Positions 49,015 through 60,657 of a stretch of DNA of 64,000 bases are shown piece by piece. This DNA is from Tanypteryx hageni (taxonomy: Eukaryota; Arthropoda; Insecta; Odonata; Petaluridae): the NCBI GenBank assembly GCA_028673005.1, contig CM054118.1, positions 63,297,401 to 63,361,400 of the forward strand, written 5' to 3'. The first letter of the stretch is position 1; every line of letters begins with the position of its first letter. Both the position numbers and the translations under genes were made by a program. The notes below the pieces were generated by a model. That model saw nothing but the letters and a program-made list of their open reading frames with translations. It had not been told where the DNA came from and ran no database searches.

Positions 49015-49506
49015 GCTCTTTCCACCTCCTCCTCCTCCGGAGACGCCGCCCACTCCTCCTCCTCCACCCGCCCTCCCCTCCCCTCCGCTAGCACCCAGAG
49101 CCCCCACACCGACGATGTCGATGTGGTGCGGCCTCTGGTGCTTGGTCGTGGTACCCGGAGAAGCATTATGATGCTGCTGATGGTGCCCGGCGGCCTGCTG
49201 TTGGGTATGATGCCCGTGGTGCTGTTGCTGATGCTGCTGTTGATGCTGTTGCTGGTGCTGTTGCTGGTGCTGTTGCTGGTACTGCTGTTGGTGATGGTGC
49301 TGGTGGTGATGATGGTGCTGGGGCGTGTGGATGCCGATCGACGAAGCGGTGATGTGAGAGGCGATGGAGACGGATGGGGCGCAGGAGGCGGGAGGTGCCT
49401 GCGAGGAGGGCGGCGGGTGGTGCGGGTTGTGGTGGTGCGGAGGATGGTGCTGGTGGTGCGCTTGTTCCACCAGCGTCGGCTGGATGTGCGTCACGAACTG
49501 TGCCAT
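49012..49506 (-). CDS. First coding exon of an unrecognised His/Gln-rich protein
   Basis: The ATG at 49506-49504 has a favourable ACCAATGGC context and opens 165 codons ending exactly at a GAG|GTAAGG donor in phase 0. The protein begins MAQFVTHIQPTLVEQ, then a His/Pro/Asn-rich part (about residues 16-35), a mixed segment with ASHITASSIGIHT, a long His and Gln tract built of QQQH repeats (about 62-98), TTKHQRPHHIDIVGV, and Gly-rich runs before KSE. Without splicing the frame would run 17 more codons to a stop, so spliced and unspliced products differ only at the end. Homopolymer-rich N termini of this kind are common in arthropod transcription regulators; no DNA-binding domain lies in this exon and I cannot name the family. 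GC content and codon-like structure contrast with the AT-rich surroundings. Confidence 0.6.
49190..49320. repeat. CAG/CAC (CTG/GTG) coding repeat
   Basis: Twelve-base units encoding Gln-Gln-Gln-His on the minus strand, mixed with runs of CAC/CAT. Both CAG and CAA codons occur, which interrupts the pure trinucleotide and would limit slippage. The hydrophobic Leu/Val frame read on the plus strand is an artefact of this repeat. Confidence 0.8.
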
Positions 49507-49540
49507 TGGTGCGTCTCTAAATTACGCGGTCACGCGAGAG

Positions 49541-49550
49541 GCTTTTTATA
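49541..49550 (-). promoter_or_regulatory. TATA-like box upstream of the exon
   Basis: Minus strand TATAAAAAGC lies about 44 bases before the ATG. If used, the leader would be only about 15 bases, which is short; a more distant start with untranslated exons is equally possible. Confidence 0.2.
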
Positions 49551-50640
49551 AGGCCGCACAGCCTCCCTCTCGGCGTGGAGGGGAGAGAAAGGGAGGGAAT
49601 TCGCGTGAGAGGGGGGAGGGAGTGAGGGGGCGGAGGTGCCGGCGCGTAGCGTGAGTCAGAAGCTCAGCGCGACTGCTGCGAGGGGAGGTTTTCGGCCACC
49701 CTGAGGATCATCCCCAGTCGAGGTTCGAGTAGGCGGCTGCTCCCTTTCCCGTGCGTCCGCCTTCGTCAGACGTCTACGCACGACGAATTCCGGAACGATA
49801 GCTCCGCAAATCTTATCCTCGCGCTATACTTTACATCCATCGGACGAAACCTCTTCTCGAATCGCACCGAATCTCCGCGAGGAACCGTTAAAGACAGGGT
49901 TTCCCTATTCCCGGACGAATTTATTGTACACGCGCGAGAATATGACGTTATTCCAAGACGATATTTATCCGCGGGCGAGGGAAGATGCGTATACCCTCTC
50001 CTTCAGACGAGTCCCGAGGAGGAGACGAGGAGTCGGACGGGGAGAGACGTAGAAGAAGAGCGCACGGCGCACATCCACATGGCGGCGGCCGCAAGTAATT
50101 GCACCGCGTGTCGCGTGGGGCGGTCCGAGGTGTCTAAACTTTCGATCGCCGGGATTCGTGACGGGTTACGGGAACTGCGAAGCGAACTGAGGTGGTGGAG
50201 GGGTGAGGTCCTCTTTCTCTCTCCGCTTTCTCCCTCACTCACGGGCCGTCGGACCAGACTTCGCTCACTCTCTCTCTATCTCTCCCTGTCCACACGGGGC
50301 CTCTGAGGCGGCGTGGCGAATCCGCTCGCGAGGCGGAAAGAAAGAGGAGAAAGGAGAAAGGGAGAGAGGGAGGGAGGAAGAGAGGGATGGAGGAAGAGAG
50401 GGAGGGAGGAACGGAACACGAGCGACCGAGTCCCGCGGGCTTCCGAGTCGCAAAAGAGGTTCCCGAAGAGCACGGTAGGAGATATGGACACTCAGCCGCG
50501 CTCCCGAAAAACAGGTAGCGCGCCCGCCCGCTCCCGACGATCAACACATACACGCACAGGCGCACGCATTCACGCACGCACGCACGCACACACACACTCT
50601 CTATCTCTCCCCCCTATCTCTCTCGCGGCGCGCTACGTCC
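49551..50640 (-). promoter_or_regulatory. GC-rich upstream block, probable promoter/5' UTR
   Basis: Rich in CpG and GC compared with the rest of the window, lying just 5' of the candidate exon. It holds many short open frames on both strands but none with a domain. It ends in a CACG/CA repeat (about 50553-50603). Promoter function is inferred from position and composition only. Confidence 0.4.
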
Positions 50641-51870
50641 TATCGGTTCGAAGCAGGAATCCGAAATTACGTGTCACTCATCGAAGGGGATGGAAGAACG
50701 GACGCCGGTTTTTGTTTTTTGCAAAAGCGGAGCCACTCCCAAAAACGTCGGTAATGGTTTTCTAAGAGAAGGTTACGTGAAGGACGAATCCGGACCGGTT
50801 AGGGGGACCACTTCCGCGTGAATGTGTGATATCTGCCTCTCTCTCTTTTTTTCTATATAAGCAACAAACGAGGGGGATGTTTCTCAAAACGGGGGTTAGA
50901 AACGGTCACTCTTCTCGAGGTAGAATGCTTACGAGGACCCGAGAGAGGAGGAAGGATGAGGTTTCGGGGGAAAAGAGAGCGGATGCGATGTGAGGAGAGA
51001 AAGAAGGAAGACGGGGAGGAGAGGGCTGGTTGAATTTGGAGGGAGTGGTGGCCAGAAATTGCGGGGGAGTGAGTCGAGTGTGGTGGGGAGGTGGATAAGA
51101 GTTCAGCAGCAGGTGGTAGGAGGGAGAGGTGGGATGAAAGGACGGGGGTAAAGGAGAGAGAAAGAGAGGTGAGGAGAAAGAGAAATGAGGAGAAAGAGAG
51201 AGAGGTGTTGAGATAGGCAGGCGGCGGAGTCGGGAGCTCCGGAGGCAGCGATGGTTTCGCGGAAAATGCTATAGAGGGCGGAATCGACGCAGGACGAGAG
51301 AGAGCGAAGAGAGAGAGAGAGAGAGAAAGAGACGGCTGCGCAGGAGGGGAGGGAACGGAGTGGGGGAGGGAGGGGGAGGGATTGGAGGCGGTGGGAGGGA
51401 GGGGAGTGAGGGATTGGTGAGGGGAGGGGATGGAAGAGAGGGAGGTGGAGGGAATGGAGATAGAGAGAGGGCTGAGTGCGAGTAGGAAATACGAGTTAGG
51501 GAGGGAAAGATACGATTGGGGGTGCGAGGGAAATGGAGGGGGAGAAGGGAGGCTTAGGACGATATTATAAGAATTACGGAGTTTTTGAGGATTTGGGGAA
51601 GGAAGAAGGTAGAGTTGTGAGGGCAAAACGAAGAGTGCAAAGGGGAAGATAGTAGTAGAGGGAAAGAGAGGGTGGTTTCTTCGAAGAGTGGAATGGAAGA
51701 CGCTCCCAAATGGGGAGAAAGAGAGTAGTTTATTAGGCTGAAGAGGGTTTAAAGCGCGGTTTGGATGCGAAGAGAGGGAGAGAAATTCGGAGGCTGGTTC
51801 AGGTTGTAACGGTACGGAGAAGAGGGTGGCGAGAGGAGGAAAGGAAGAGGACGACGGAGTGGAGGTCGTT
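50330..51870. repeat. Purine-rich (GA) tract
   Basis: Plus strand dominated by G and A (GAGAGA and GGGAGG motifs) with a mixed part at 50440-50900. On the minus strand it is a CT-rich tract upstream of the candidate gene. GA repeats can bind GAGA-type factors in insects. The 257-codon Ser/Pro/Leu frame at 50853-51626 is an artefact. Confidence 0.85.
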
Positions 51871-52754
51871 TTGCGAAGGAAAAGAACCTCACCCTATTAA
51901 AGGCAGAAGGAAATGTAAATGATGAAATTACCCCAAACCCTTAAATGAAGTGGAATAACGGTAATCTGCTAAATATCCAGCTCTAAAAACAATGTATTTT
52001 GGTATAAACGCATGGGAAACATATCCTCTGAAATCCGTACTGGTTTTATAAAGACGATCTTCAGGAAGTTCGGAAACTGTTAGGAATTAGAAAAGTACCT
52101 TATGTCAAAAAGGTTGACTTTTTCTTATAGTTTACATCTTGGATATATTGTTCACCAAAATTTATTGCAAATATGAATAGAATTTTAACTAAAGACACCG
52201 TATCTGATCATATTAGCTTGCAATACGAAATCAATTCGCTCACAAGCAACAGTCAACGTTAAGAAACAAAAGAGGCAACACGTATCGTAAAGGTTCTGCT
52301 GAACAAATCAACATTTTGTCGCAATTACAAGACCTGCACTGTGTTGGTATCCATGTGATCATTAAATAACCTGATGAAACACCGAAAACACAAGCTTTCA
52401 CAATAATTATGAGCAAATAAACCTCGGAACTTCAATTAGCACGAGGAAATGAGAGAAGTTACCTAGGCATCACGAATTTATCATAGACCGAGGTGTCCTG
52501 CAGCCGGTTCGCGCGGACTAGTTCTTAAGTTTTGGCTGATTTGGCGAACCCGTGATTTAAACAAAAATTAAGACTGTATTCAAAGTAGGCTTAAAATAGA
52601 TGATTCTAGAAATCTGGATTTCGATCGCTCCATATTAGGCCCTTCGAGCATCGTCCACCCTCTACGCTCTCCGTACACTTTCAATAATACTTCTTAATAA
52701 AAATTGTTGGTAATATAATTCACTAAGCAAGCCTTAATTTTGTGGAATTCCATC
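51871..52754. other. No gene recognised
   Basis: AT-rich sequence with no supported feature. Confidence 0.45.
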
Positions 52755-52845
52755 TTAAGGAAATGAAACAGATACTTTGACAAAAATTCCACTATAGGTA
52801 TAATATAGTGGAATATTTGTCAAAGTATCTGTTTCATTTCCTTAA
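52755..52845. repeat. Near-perfect hairpin, 42-bp arms with 7-base loop
   Basis: Bases 52755-52796 and 52804-52845 are reverse complements with one mismatch (AAAAATT against AATATTT). The loop is GGTATAA. Arms start TTAAGGAAATGAAACAGATA and end CCACTATA. No repeat family in this window shares the arm, so it looks like a locally made inverted duplication. Confidence 0.9.
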
Positions 52846-54026
52846 TGTTGGTAATGATGTCACCTGGGTTCGATAAAAGCCCATCGTCCGAAATGGTGCT
52901 ACGTGTAACTGACCGCGCATAAATACAGGTTTATCTGCCAATACCTCGATCATATAAAATATCTGCCATTGTGACTTAAGCGCAATCATGAAAATCGCTA
53001 ATACCACTAAAACTTACGAGTTTATTCGTAAAATCGTGCGTCATTTTAATTATCTACCGTAGTGCGAGGTGTGACAAAAATTTAACAAAAATATGTAAAT
53101 AATAGACTTTCATTCGTCTCGGCCAGCGAGTTCATTTTTACAATTTCCCTTGCCTATCATTTGGCGAGCCTGTTGTTAATTTATTGTCAGCAAAACCGTG
53201 ATGGTGGGAGTTAAAAATGCCGCATGTGTGCAAGGAACGGGTGTAGGAATTGAAGAGGGCCGATGATGGTGCCTTGGGGGAACCTATAAGGATGCGATAT
53301 CGATTGAGTAAAAGCCGACGCTTAAGAAGGGAAAAAGGCGTCCGAACTCATGTTCGGGGAGAAGAGAGGGTCGGAGAATCAAAAGAAAGAAAGGAGAAGA
53401 AGGAAAGAGATGCAATCGGTACCAGATATCAGAAATCTATTAATACTATATCACAAAATCGGGAGAATTGGCAGTTCCCGGTTGCGCTGAACAATAACGG
53501 TAATGTCGATTAAACGACTAAAATTGACCTCAAAGTACTTGGCCAGGTCAATGAACTCCACAAAAGCAAAAAATAGAGAGTATGAGATGGTTAATCCTCA
53601 AGCATTGTGGAGATAATCCCACCGACGTCTTCCTGCCATGACAGAGCGTCCCCGTCACGTTCAGTGTCCGTTAAATCAGATATTCAAAACACAATTTAGT
53701 AGTTACAACGAAACGGAGCCAGCATTAGATCAAGGCTGAAGGAAAAAGATTGCATTTTTAAACCCTATGATTAGAGGTGAAGCCAACGCGGACCTCTTGC
53801 CTTTTTTCCATATTGCATCTGCCAGTAACTCCTTTCCATCATTAATTTAATCATAAAATTATTGTTTAAATAATTTATGAGAAAGGCACAAAGGAAGGAA
53901 TTACAATACAATACAATTACAATTCTCCATTAAAATAAAGAAAATGTTCCAACCTCCAACGAAAGCATTTCCTTGCGTGATTTCCTTTTAATGGTTTCCT
54001 ATTCTATTTACCGCATTTACTCTAAC
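52846..54026. other. No gene recognised
   Basis: Mixed AT-rich sequence. The 87-codon frame at 53250-53513 is rich in Arg, Glu and Lys and shows no domain. Confidence 0.45.
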
Positions 54027-54304
54027 CAATGGCTCCCAACATTTTGGAGACTCGGTATCCTTTCATAGATAAGTATAATTTCGTGGCACTTCTGTCTTAA
54101 CAGAGTAGAGTAGTAGAGTATTTATACGTCAAGATATAACAAAATTCGAACCTATTCCTTGGGTAGTGCATCATTACTAATTTAATAAAGGATTTATCAA
54201 TCTTTCCAAAACTTTGTTATTTATTTAACGACGTATTTTTCAGAACCACTAACGATCAGCTGTCTTTCAAGAATGTGTCCCGGCGCCTCGTTTGGGAAAC
54301 ACTA
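54027..54304. mobile_element. hAT-type remnant, 278 bp
   Basis: Left CAATGGCTCCCAACATTTTG and right GCCTCGTTTGGGAAACACTA are imperfect inverted repeats (consensus of the CAGTGGTTCCCAAAC type). Both flanks include TCTAA, but an exact 8-bp duplication is not preserved. Old, non-coding copy. Confidence 0.5.
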
Positions 54305-57009
54305 ATCTAATCTCTATCATGCGGCCATATAACATTTGACTTAATTGCAATTTGTCGATTGACCTCTAATGATAAAACATTCGCATCCTATGACAGATGT
54401 CTAATACTATTAGTTAAACGCTCTTTGAAGAGAAGGAATATCTTTTTCGCTACATAAGCGACGCTACCGACCGATTTCAACCCAGAACACCTACAGCCAT
54501 CATCGCACGCGATAATAATGGCAACTTTTTGATAGCTACAAGTTTTATCTCACTCGAGCCAGCGAAGCATTCGCAACAGCGTAACTAGGTTGAATTCGTC
54601 CATTACGTAAAGCGAGAACTTGAATTTTATTATACCACAACCTGTGGAATAACAAAGTTGTTTTCCCACGAAGTCAACGATTCCTAAATCACTGTGAATG
54701 ACGAATAATTATATAAAAACCTCAGCTAATGATGTGTGAAGTGAATCTATATCAAGTACAAAACTTAAGATCATTAATGATTTCATGTTGAAATATGGAC
54801 GTTTTATGCTCTTCTCTTAGAATGAGAGAGAGGATGCATCTACCTATGAACCTTTCTGTCGCTCTGGGAGATGATCCTCAATTAATAAATAGAACCATCT
54901 CATCTCTGAAAGAGTCCAGAATTTTATCTTTTATATAGTTTTACATTAATGTTTTTAAACGATTTTAATATGCGATAGGATGTGGCCTGTGTATAATTCT
55001 CCTATCCATTTTGTGTAAATTATAAGATCTTAGCGACCATAATAGGCCATTTTACAGCCTTGTGGTAATTTTATTTATTTTATAATTGTTGCGAGACCCT
55101 TATATAGTCTCATCGACATTTTATTTCACAGATTGTGGGAGGCCCTTTTACAGTCTCTCTCGATCTGTTTTTAACTAATTTATTATGTTTTTTTCACCAG
55201 ATGAGATATGGGACTAGATTTATTTTATGTTGTCGCATCTAAATCATTGTGTGGCATTTATACCTTTCGTGACAATGTATGAGCTGTTAGAGAAAGGGTA
55301 CGGCGATAATAGCCCACGAGGCTGATTCGCCATGCATCACACACACACATGCCCTTCTCTTGGCACTTCACTTAAAAAAAAAGTGCGTTACCACAGTGGC
55401 AAAAATTGTCAATCAAGACGCGCAAAGAAGAGGTGAGAGTTTGGGAGGAAAGAGTCGAAAACTAGTTTGGTGTGAGCACATTAATTAAATGAATTAAATA
55501 CGGAAAATTGCCATTATTAGTAATACATGAATATATGCGATGAGAAAATAGCCACACTTATGAGTTTTTACTGAAATATTATAAAACATTGTTTGCAAAT
55601 TCGTAAACATCAGGCACGCTATTAAGATAACCCGTTAACAGGCTGCTTCTATCATCGGCTCATCTCCAAACAAAAACTTGCCCTCCTATCTTTCGGCGCT
55701 TTGGACGTGGGGGCCCCATAATGAGCATTCTGTCCCCCAATCACGAGGCATTATCTCGCCGCTCGTGATGTTATCGTCGCGCACATACACTCGGGAAGTC
55801 ATAATCGTACCTCTCATCTCCTTCAAGTAATCGTCGACTCGACGCTTCCCCTAAAGGCGGCGCCGCTGGCCACTTAACAGCCTTCCACACTTAAAACGAC
55901 ACCAGAAAACCTTGCCAACGAACGACGTCACGAATAGCGCTTCTTTTGTTTCCAGATGTAATATCACACCCATGTGTATCGGGAATACTTGATGCATAAG
56001 CAATTAGAAAATCGTATATGGCTGAGCGTCATCGTTATTGCGGCGAATAAAGTTAACCCCTAATAAAATAAAGATCGTAGTAAACTAATACTGGCGACAT
56101 GAATTCTAAGCAGGCAATCTCAACTGCGCATGCGAAGAAGATTGACGGCATGTTTTGAGGGACATCTCAATAGGATGCAACCGAAAATCGAAATAATGAT
56201 CCGATCCAAATAACTATAAAATCCTCCATAAGCTTAAATCTCATCTCTCCTCCTTATTCATTTGAGTTATGATATGCTCGACATTTTATCATTCCAGAAG
56301 ATTTGCCATTTATTCAAAGGTGTCAAATTAATTTCGACGCAACATAAACTACTTCCTTCATAATTTTTTAAATCTTTTTATTCTCAATCATAAAATACTT
56401 TATAATTATCCTCCCTTCTGTGAGCATGCGCCGTGTATTTCACAAAAAATTACTTTCACGACAGGCTTGGGACCTGTCTACGTAAAACATGGCGTAAGTC
56501 TAAGTGTCTAAGAGTTGTCCTGGATTAACCCTATCTCCAGATAGAAGAACGGTCATAGAGAAGTAAAAGAAATTAAAAATACACTTTATTGTAAGGGGTT
56601 AGAATAACACCTGCATATGGTCCGTTGTTTCTGAATATAAAAATAATAAGGATTTCTCTGAACAAAAGAGGAGCTTGTGTGAATCAAGATGGCAATATAG
56701 CACCTAGTTCCATCAGCGAATTTCACGGGTGTGGTTTTTGAGGGTTAAAAATGTTTCGAGATTCTGCAATAGTTTTAGTTTAGACGAATACGGCAATAAT
56801 AGAAAGAAGTAGCATAGAATTCTGTAAACCAAGATGTCTTCCCTGATGCTAACAAGCGCACTAATCCACCAGGAGGAAAGGGATTCCAAACGATACCTCT
56901 GCTAAGAAGAAACAATTTAAAAGACAAACTTGACTGTATGAGCCTTCACTTGGTGGTATTCCATCTTAAAAAACACGACAAAGAAAACTTTTAAGATAAC
57001 AAAAATTTA
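54305..57009. other. No gene recognised
   Basis: AT-rich sequence. About 55680-55940 is GC-richer and unique-looking, with no open frame of note. Nothing else supported. Confidence 0.45.
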
Positions 57010-57080
57010 ATTTACAAAACTCACGACCCGGGTTTCGATGCTTAGCATTATCATCAGGTTAAAAGACGGTCTCGTTAAGG
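57010..57080 (+). repeat. Motif of the GTTTCG..CATCATCAGG repeat class
   Basis: GACCCGGGTTTCGATGC and ATTATCATCAGGTT recall the ..TATTTCGG..CCATCATCAGG text in the foldback at 20348-20739. Only a short motif is shared; the element limits are unknown. Confidence 0.3.
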
Positions 57081-59523
57081 ACCCGATTCCCACCAAAATG
57101 GTGGATTGTGGGGTAAAGGCATCAATTTAGGCTCCAGAGCTGTGTAATAAGGCGAGGGGAGGATGAGAATCGGTTCCTTTCACAGAGTAATGGAGAAGAA
57201 TGCCACACAAAATAAAGAAAAATGAAAGTTTAAAGGTAATTGTAAAGAAAATTAGTTAAATAGAAAAAGGAGATGATAATCGAAATAACTCCAACAGCAA
57301 CGAAAGGGTTGAGCAAACCAGATGCACATACATGTCAATTTCAAAGTATCCGTCCAATCATCGATTGTAAGAAACAAATTTTCAAAACAATCCTCGCCAG
57401 ATATGAAAAACACGCCACTAATCAAATTCAACAATTCCGAATTAATGAAATCAACGTACAACAAATTAAAGGCAATCAAAAATATGCACATGCTTTAACG
57501 AAAAATAATAAACAACGATGAAGCTATATCAATAAAGAGACAACAAATTATTTTAAATTCTCACTTAAAGCAATCGATTTCTTTATTCTCATAAAACTTT
57601 TGCACGAAGAAAATTAACGACAAAATATCAACAAATCTCAAAACGAGCCTTTCCAGCGAAGTTCTGCTTAACATAATTCCCATTAATCGTAGTTTAATAT
57701 AATAATATTATGGCGAAATCTCAGGTAGTATTCGTGTAATCCTTTGTTACACATCCGCGTCCGCTCATTAAATTCTTCCCATTTGCACATTTCCCCTCTT
57801 TTCTTTGTCTCTGGAACCTCCTCATTCCGATCTGCCTGGCCCAAGTGCACTGACCCCGTTTGGGGTGAGAAAGATGAAAGAATTCCCATTATGAGACGTA
57901 TTCTTGGCAACTCTGGGGCGAAATGGTGAAATAATCGGCCAAAGAGCAGAACATCCTATATAACCCCTCCTATATCCCTCGCCAAAATCCGTCCCTTGGG
58001 GTTAATTGTCATTTTCCTCGTGCAACTCAAGGTCCATACAATTACTGTCGTCCGAAATGGCTCTCCCTCAAAGAGCCGTAAACAACATTCTTCTTGTTTT
58101 ATTTACGATGCTGTTACACTTTGGCTACGATCAAAGTAAATATAGAATAAACTCTTCAAAAATCATGGCATAAAACCACATTATACACAAATTGGGATAC
58201 AGGTTGTATTATTTCAAGAACATAACACCGTACAAGACTCTGACAAGCGATACTGTATTTCTCTTAACGCCAGAATCTAAATTAATAGGATTCAACCACA
58301 TATGGCATTATCCTTATACGCAATGTCTTGATAGAAAGGCCACGGTGAAAGAAACTCGCAAATGAAGCCATCCATACGCCAAAGAGCTTTTATGTCTTCT
58401 TCGAGCCTAAGGTTAAACCGGTGACCCAAAAAATATATACATAGTGTACATAGACCCGAACTCAGCGAATAACATTCAGCACAATCGACAGAGGGGGAAG
58501 CAATAGACTCACCACGAACTTAAAGCGATCAATAGAGGAGTCTCATAAGACCAAATCATACGCTAAAATATTAAATATAATGAGGATTTCATCTTGTGGC
58601 TTGTATCTAGCAAATGATATACCGTATTTACCCGACAATAATATGACCTCAAATTTAAGCTGACCGTCCTTTATAGAAGGTAACACTGAGGGAAAATGTT
58701 TTTTATAAAGAACTCGGAAGCAAATAAATTAAGCAAGATTGTTGGAGTTATTTTTTATCTAAATGTCTAAAAACTTTCATCACGATGTGCAGTGCAAAGA
58801 AAAATGCGATTTTAACCATGTTAGATTAGTCAGAATCACTGCCACTATATTTTATTTACTTTTTCGCGAACATAAAACTATCCTCAACTTTTGACTGAAA
58901 AAAATAAATAAAAAACCTCGTCTTACATCCGAGTAAATACGGTATATAAGAAATACAACGCGGGTGTCAGGAGATATAAGGAACAGCCACTTTTTAGTTG
59001 GTATAACGGAGCGTGCAGTGGTCGCTGATCTTTCGCAAAGCCAATACCATTTACTTGATGTAGCCTTTCAACCTTGGTTTCAGTCTATAAAATTGACTAA
59101 TAATGAAGGCTCCTTGGCGTAAACACGATAAATACTGTATTTGATGGAGTAATGTTTGCAGTTCATTATTTTTTCTGACGCTCAGGATTGTGACGCGATG
59201 GTTTTTCCGAACCATTTTTGTTTCTCCATTAGTTTGGGGCAAAATACATTCTATTCATTTATTAGCGAAAAAGCGGCGAAGTCACGTACATCGTTAGTCG
59301 AAATAAAAATGCGCCGGTTCAAACCCAATACCGACACGTGAAGTAAAATTGGACAAAATTGCGATCGGAATTTCACCTAGGAAATTAAGAAATTCGAATG
59401 GGTCCACCATAAAACAGGGATGAGAACATGACACGATGCCGACGATTGTGAGAGTAAATATAATAATATGCCGCCCATGACTGTGATAGGGCATCGCAAA
59501 ATGGATTACAGAAGAAGCACAAG
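57081..59523. other. No gene recognised
   Basis: Open frames at 57273-57521, 57683-57910 and 59156-59341 carry no recognisable domain. Otherwise AT-rich and featureless. Confidence 0.45.
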
Positions 59524-59791
59524 CATCAAAAACAAAAATTAAATACTTGTCTTCGATAACTTCAATAGCTACAAGGTTATAAAAAAAGTTGCGTATTTCG
59601 GGTACAAAGCAGCCGTCTTCAGTGGCGATTCACCGAAAATAGATTCTAAAGTTATTTATTTTTAGAATCTACTTTTGGAGAATCGCCACTGAAGGCTGCT
59701 TTCCACCCAAAATGCGCATCTGTTTTTTTATAACCTTGTTGTAGCTATTAAAGATATCGAAGACCAGCACTTAATTTTTCAATTTTTGATA
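59524..59791. mobile_element. Palindromic foldback element, about 268 bp
   Basis: Almost the whole segment is an imperfect palindrome centred near 59657. Left arm: GTCTTCGATAACTTCAATAG, ACAAGGTTATAAAAAAA, CAGCCGTCTTCAGTGGCGAT, AATAGATTCTAAA. The right arm carries the inverse order. Same family as 12265-12525. No coding sequence; a single strand could fold into one long hairpin. Confidence 0.8.
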
Positions 59792-59885
59792 CTCAAGTGG
59801 TTATTCCGTAATTTATTTTCAGTCATAAATCGATCTCGATATTTTTCTAGCGAATTATTAAATGTAATTTGGTGATAATGTATAC

Positions 59886-60396
59886 CAGTGTTTCTCAAAC
59901 AGTGGGTCGCGACCCCTTAAGGGGGTCGCGAGAGGGTTTTAGGGAGGTCGCAAGCACTCTTCGCTAAGGCAAGTGATTTTAATCTTGTTTTAAGAGTCCT
60001 AAAGATTTTAATTTATAAATATCTTTTGTTAAAAAGATAATGAAAATTCTGTAGCTAATCAAAGTACAAAAACGTTTTTAACAAATGAGTTATTTTAATG
60101 TAATAGAAACAAACAAGAAATTATATCTCAGTAGTAATTAGTACTAAAAAACTAAACTATACGCTAAATATTGTCTGAATGTTTTTAATACACACATGTA
60201 GTTGTAGATAAAATAATTTATAGTGCTAATTTGTATTTATAAAGAACGCAAAATAAACATTCTCTTATTATTAATTTCTTCATCATCTGCATGTAGAAAA
60301 CCGATGTTTTTTTTGTTTTCGAATATTCTCGAGGGGTCGTGGCGAACCAACATCCGGACGGAGGGGTCGCCTGACGAATCTGCCTGAGAACCACTG
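59886..60396. mobile_element. hAT-type element, 511 bp
   Basis: Left end CAGTGTTTCTCAAACAGTGG then GGTCGCGACCCC; right end GGGGTCGCC..CTGAGAACCACTG. Target duplication is blurred (TGTATAC against TGCTATGC) because another element inserted right at the 3' end. The interior is AT-rich without a transposase. Confidence 0.75.
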
Positions 60397-60400
60397 GTGC

Positions 60401-60649
60401 TATGCACGTACCCAGAAATTTACTTCGGGGAGGGGGGGAAGTCTGAGGCCGAAAACCAATTTCCAGCAATTGATTAAACAAAAGTCCTATTCAAATAATA
60501 AACTTTCATAACGTTTTTAGTTCTCATAACTCAACGCAGCAAGTAGCAAGTTTATAGCGTGGTTATCGCAAATTTCACAAATGTCTGTACACTGAGGGGG
60601 GAAGGAGTCCGGACCCCCAGGACTCCCCCCCCCCCTGGGTACGTCCTTG
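60401..60649. mobile_element. Short 8-bp-TSD element inserted at the hAT end, 249 bp
   Basis: ACTGGTGC occurs exactly at 60393-60400 and 60650-60657. Inside the flanks are TATGCACGTACCCAG and CTGGGTACGTCCTTG, inverted repeats over ACGTACCCAG. G- and C-runs (GGGGAGGGGGGG; CCCCCCCCCC) lie next to the ends. The left duplication overlaps the last bases of the preceding hAT, so this insertion is younger. Confidence 0.85.
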
Positions 60650-60657
60650 ACTGGTGC

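Noticed and set aside
48844..49551. 235-codon plus-strand frame with long Leu/Val run resembling a membrane protein
   Set aside because: It is the reverse reading of the CAG/CAC repeat in the minus-strand exon; the run is produced by CTG/GTG triplets.
50853..51626. 257-codon minus-strand Ser/Pro/Leu frame upstream of the candidate exon
   Set aside because: Pyrimidine-tract artefact with no conserved motif.
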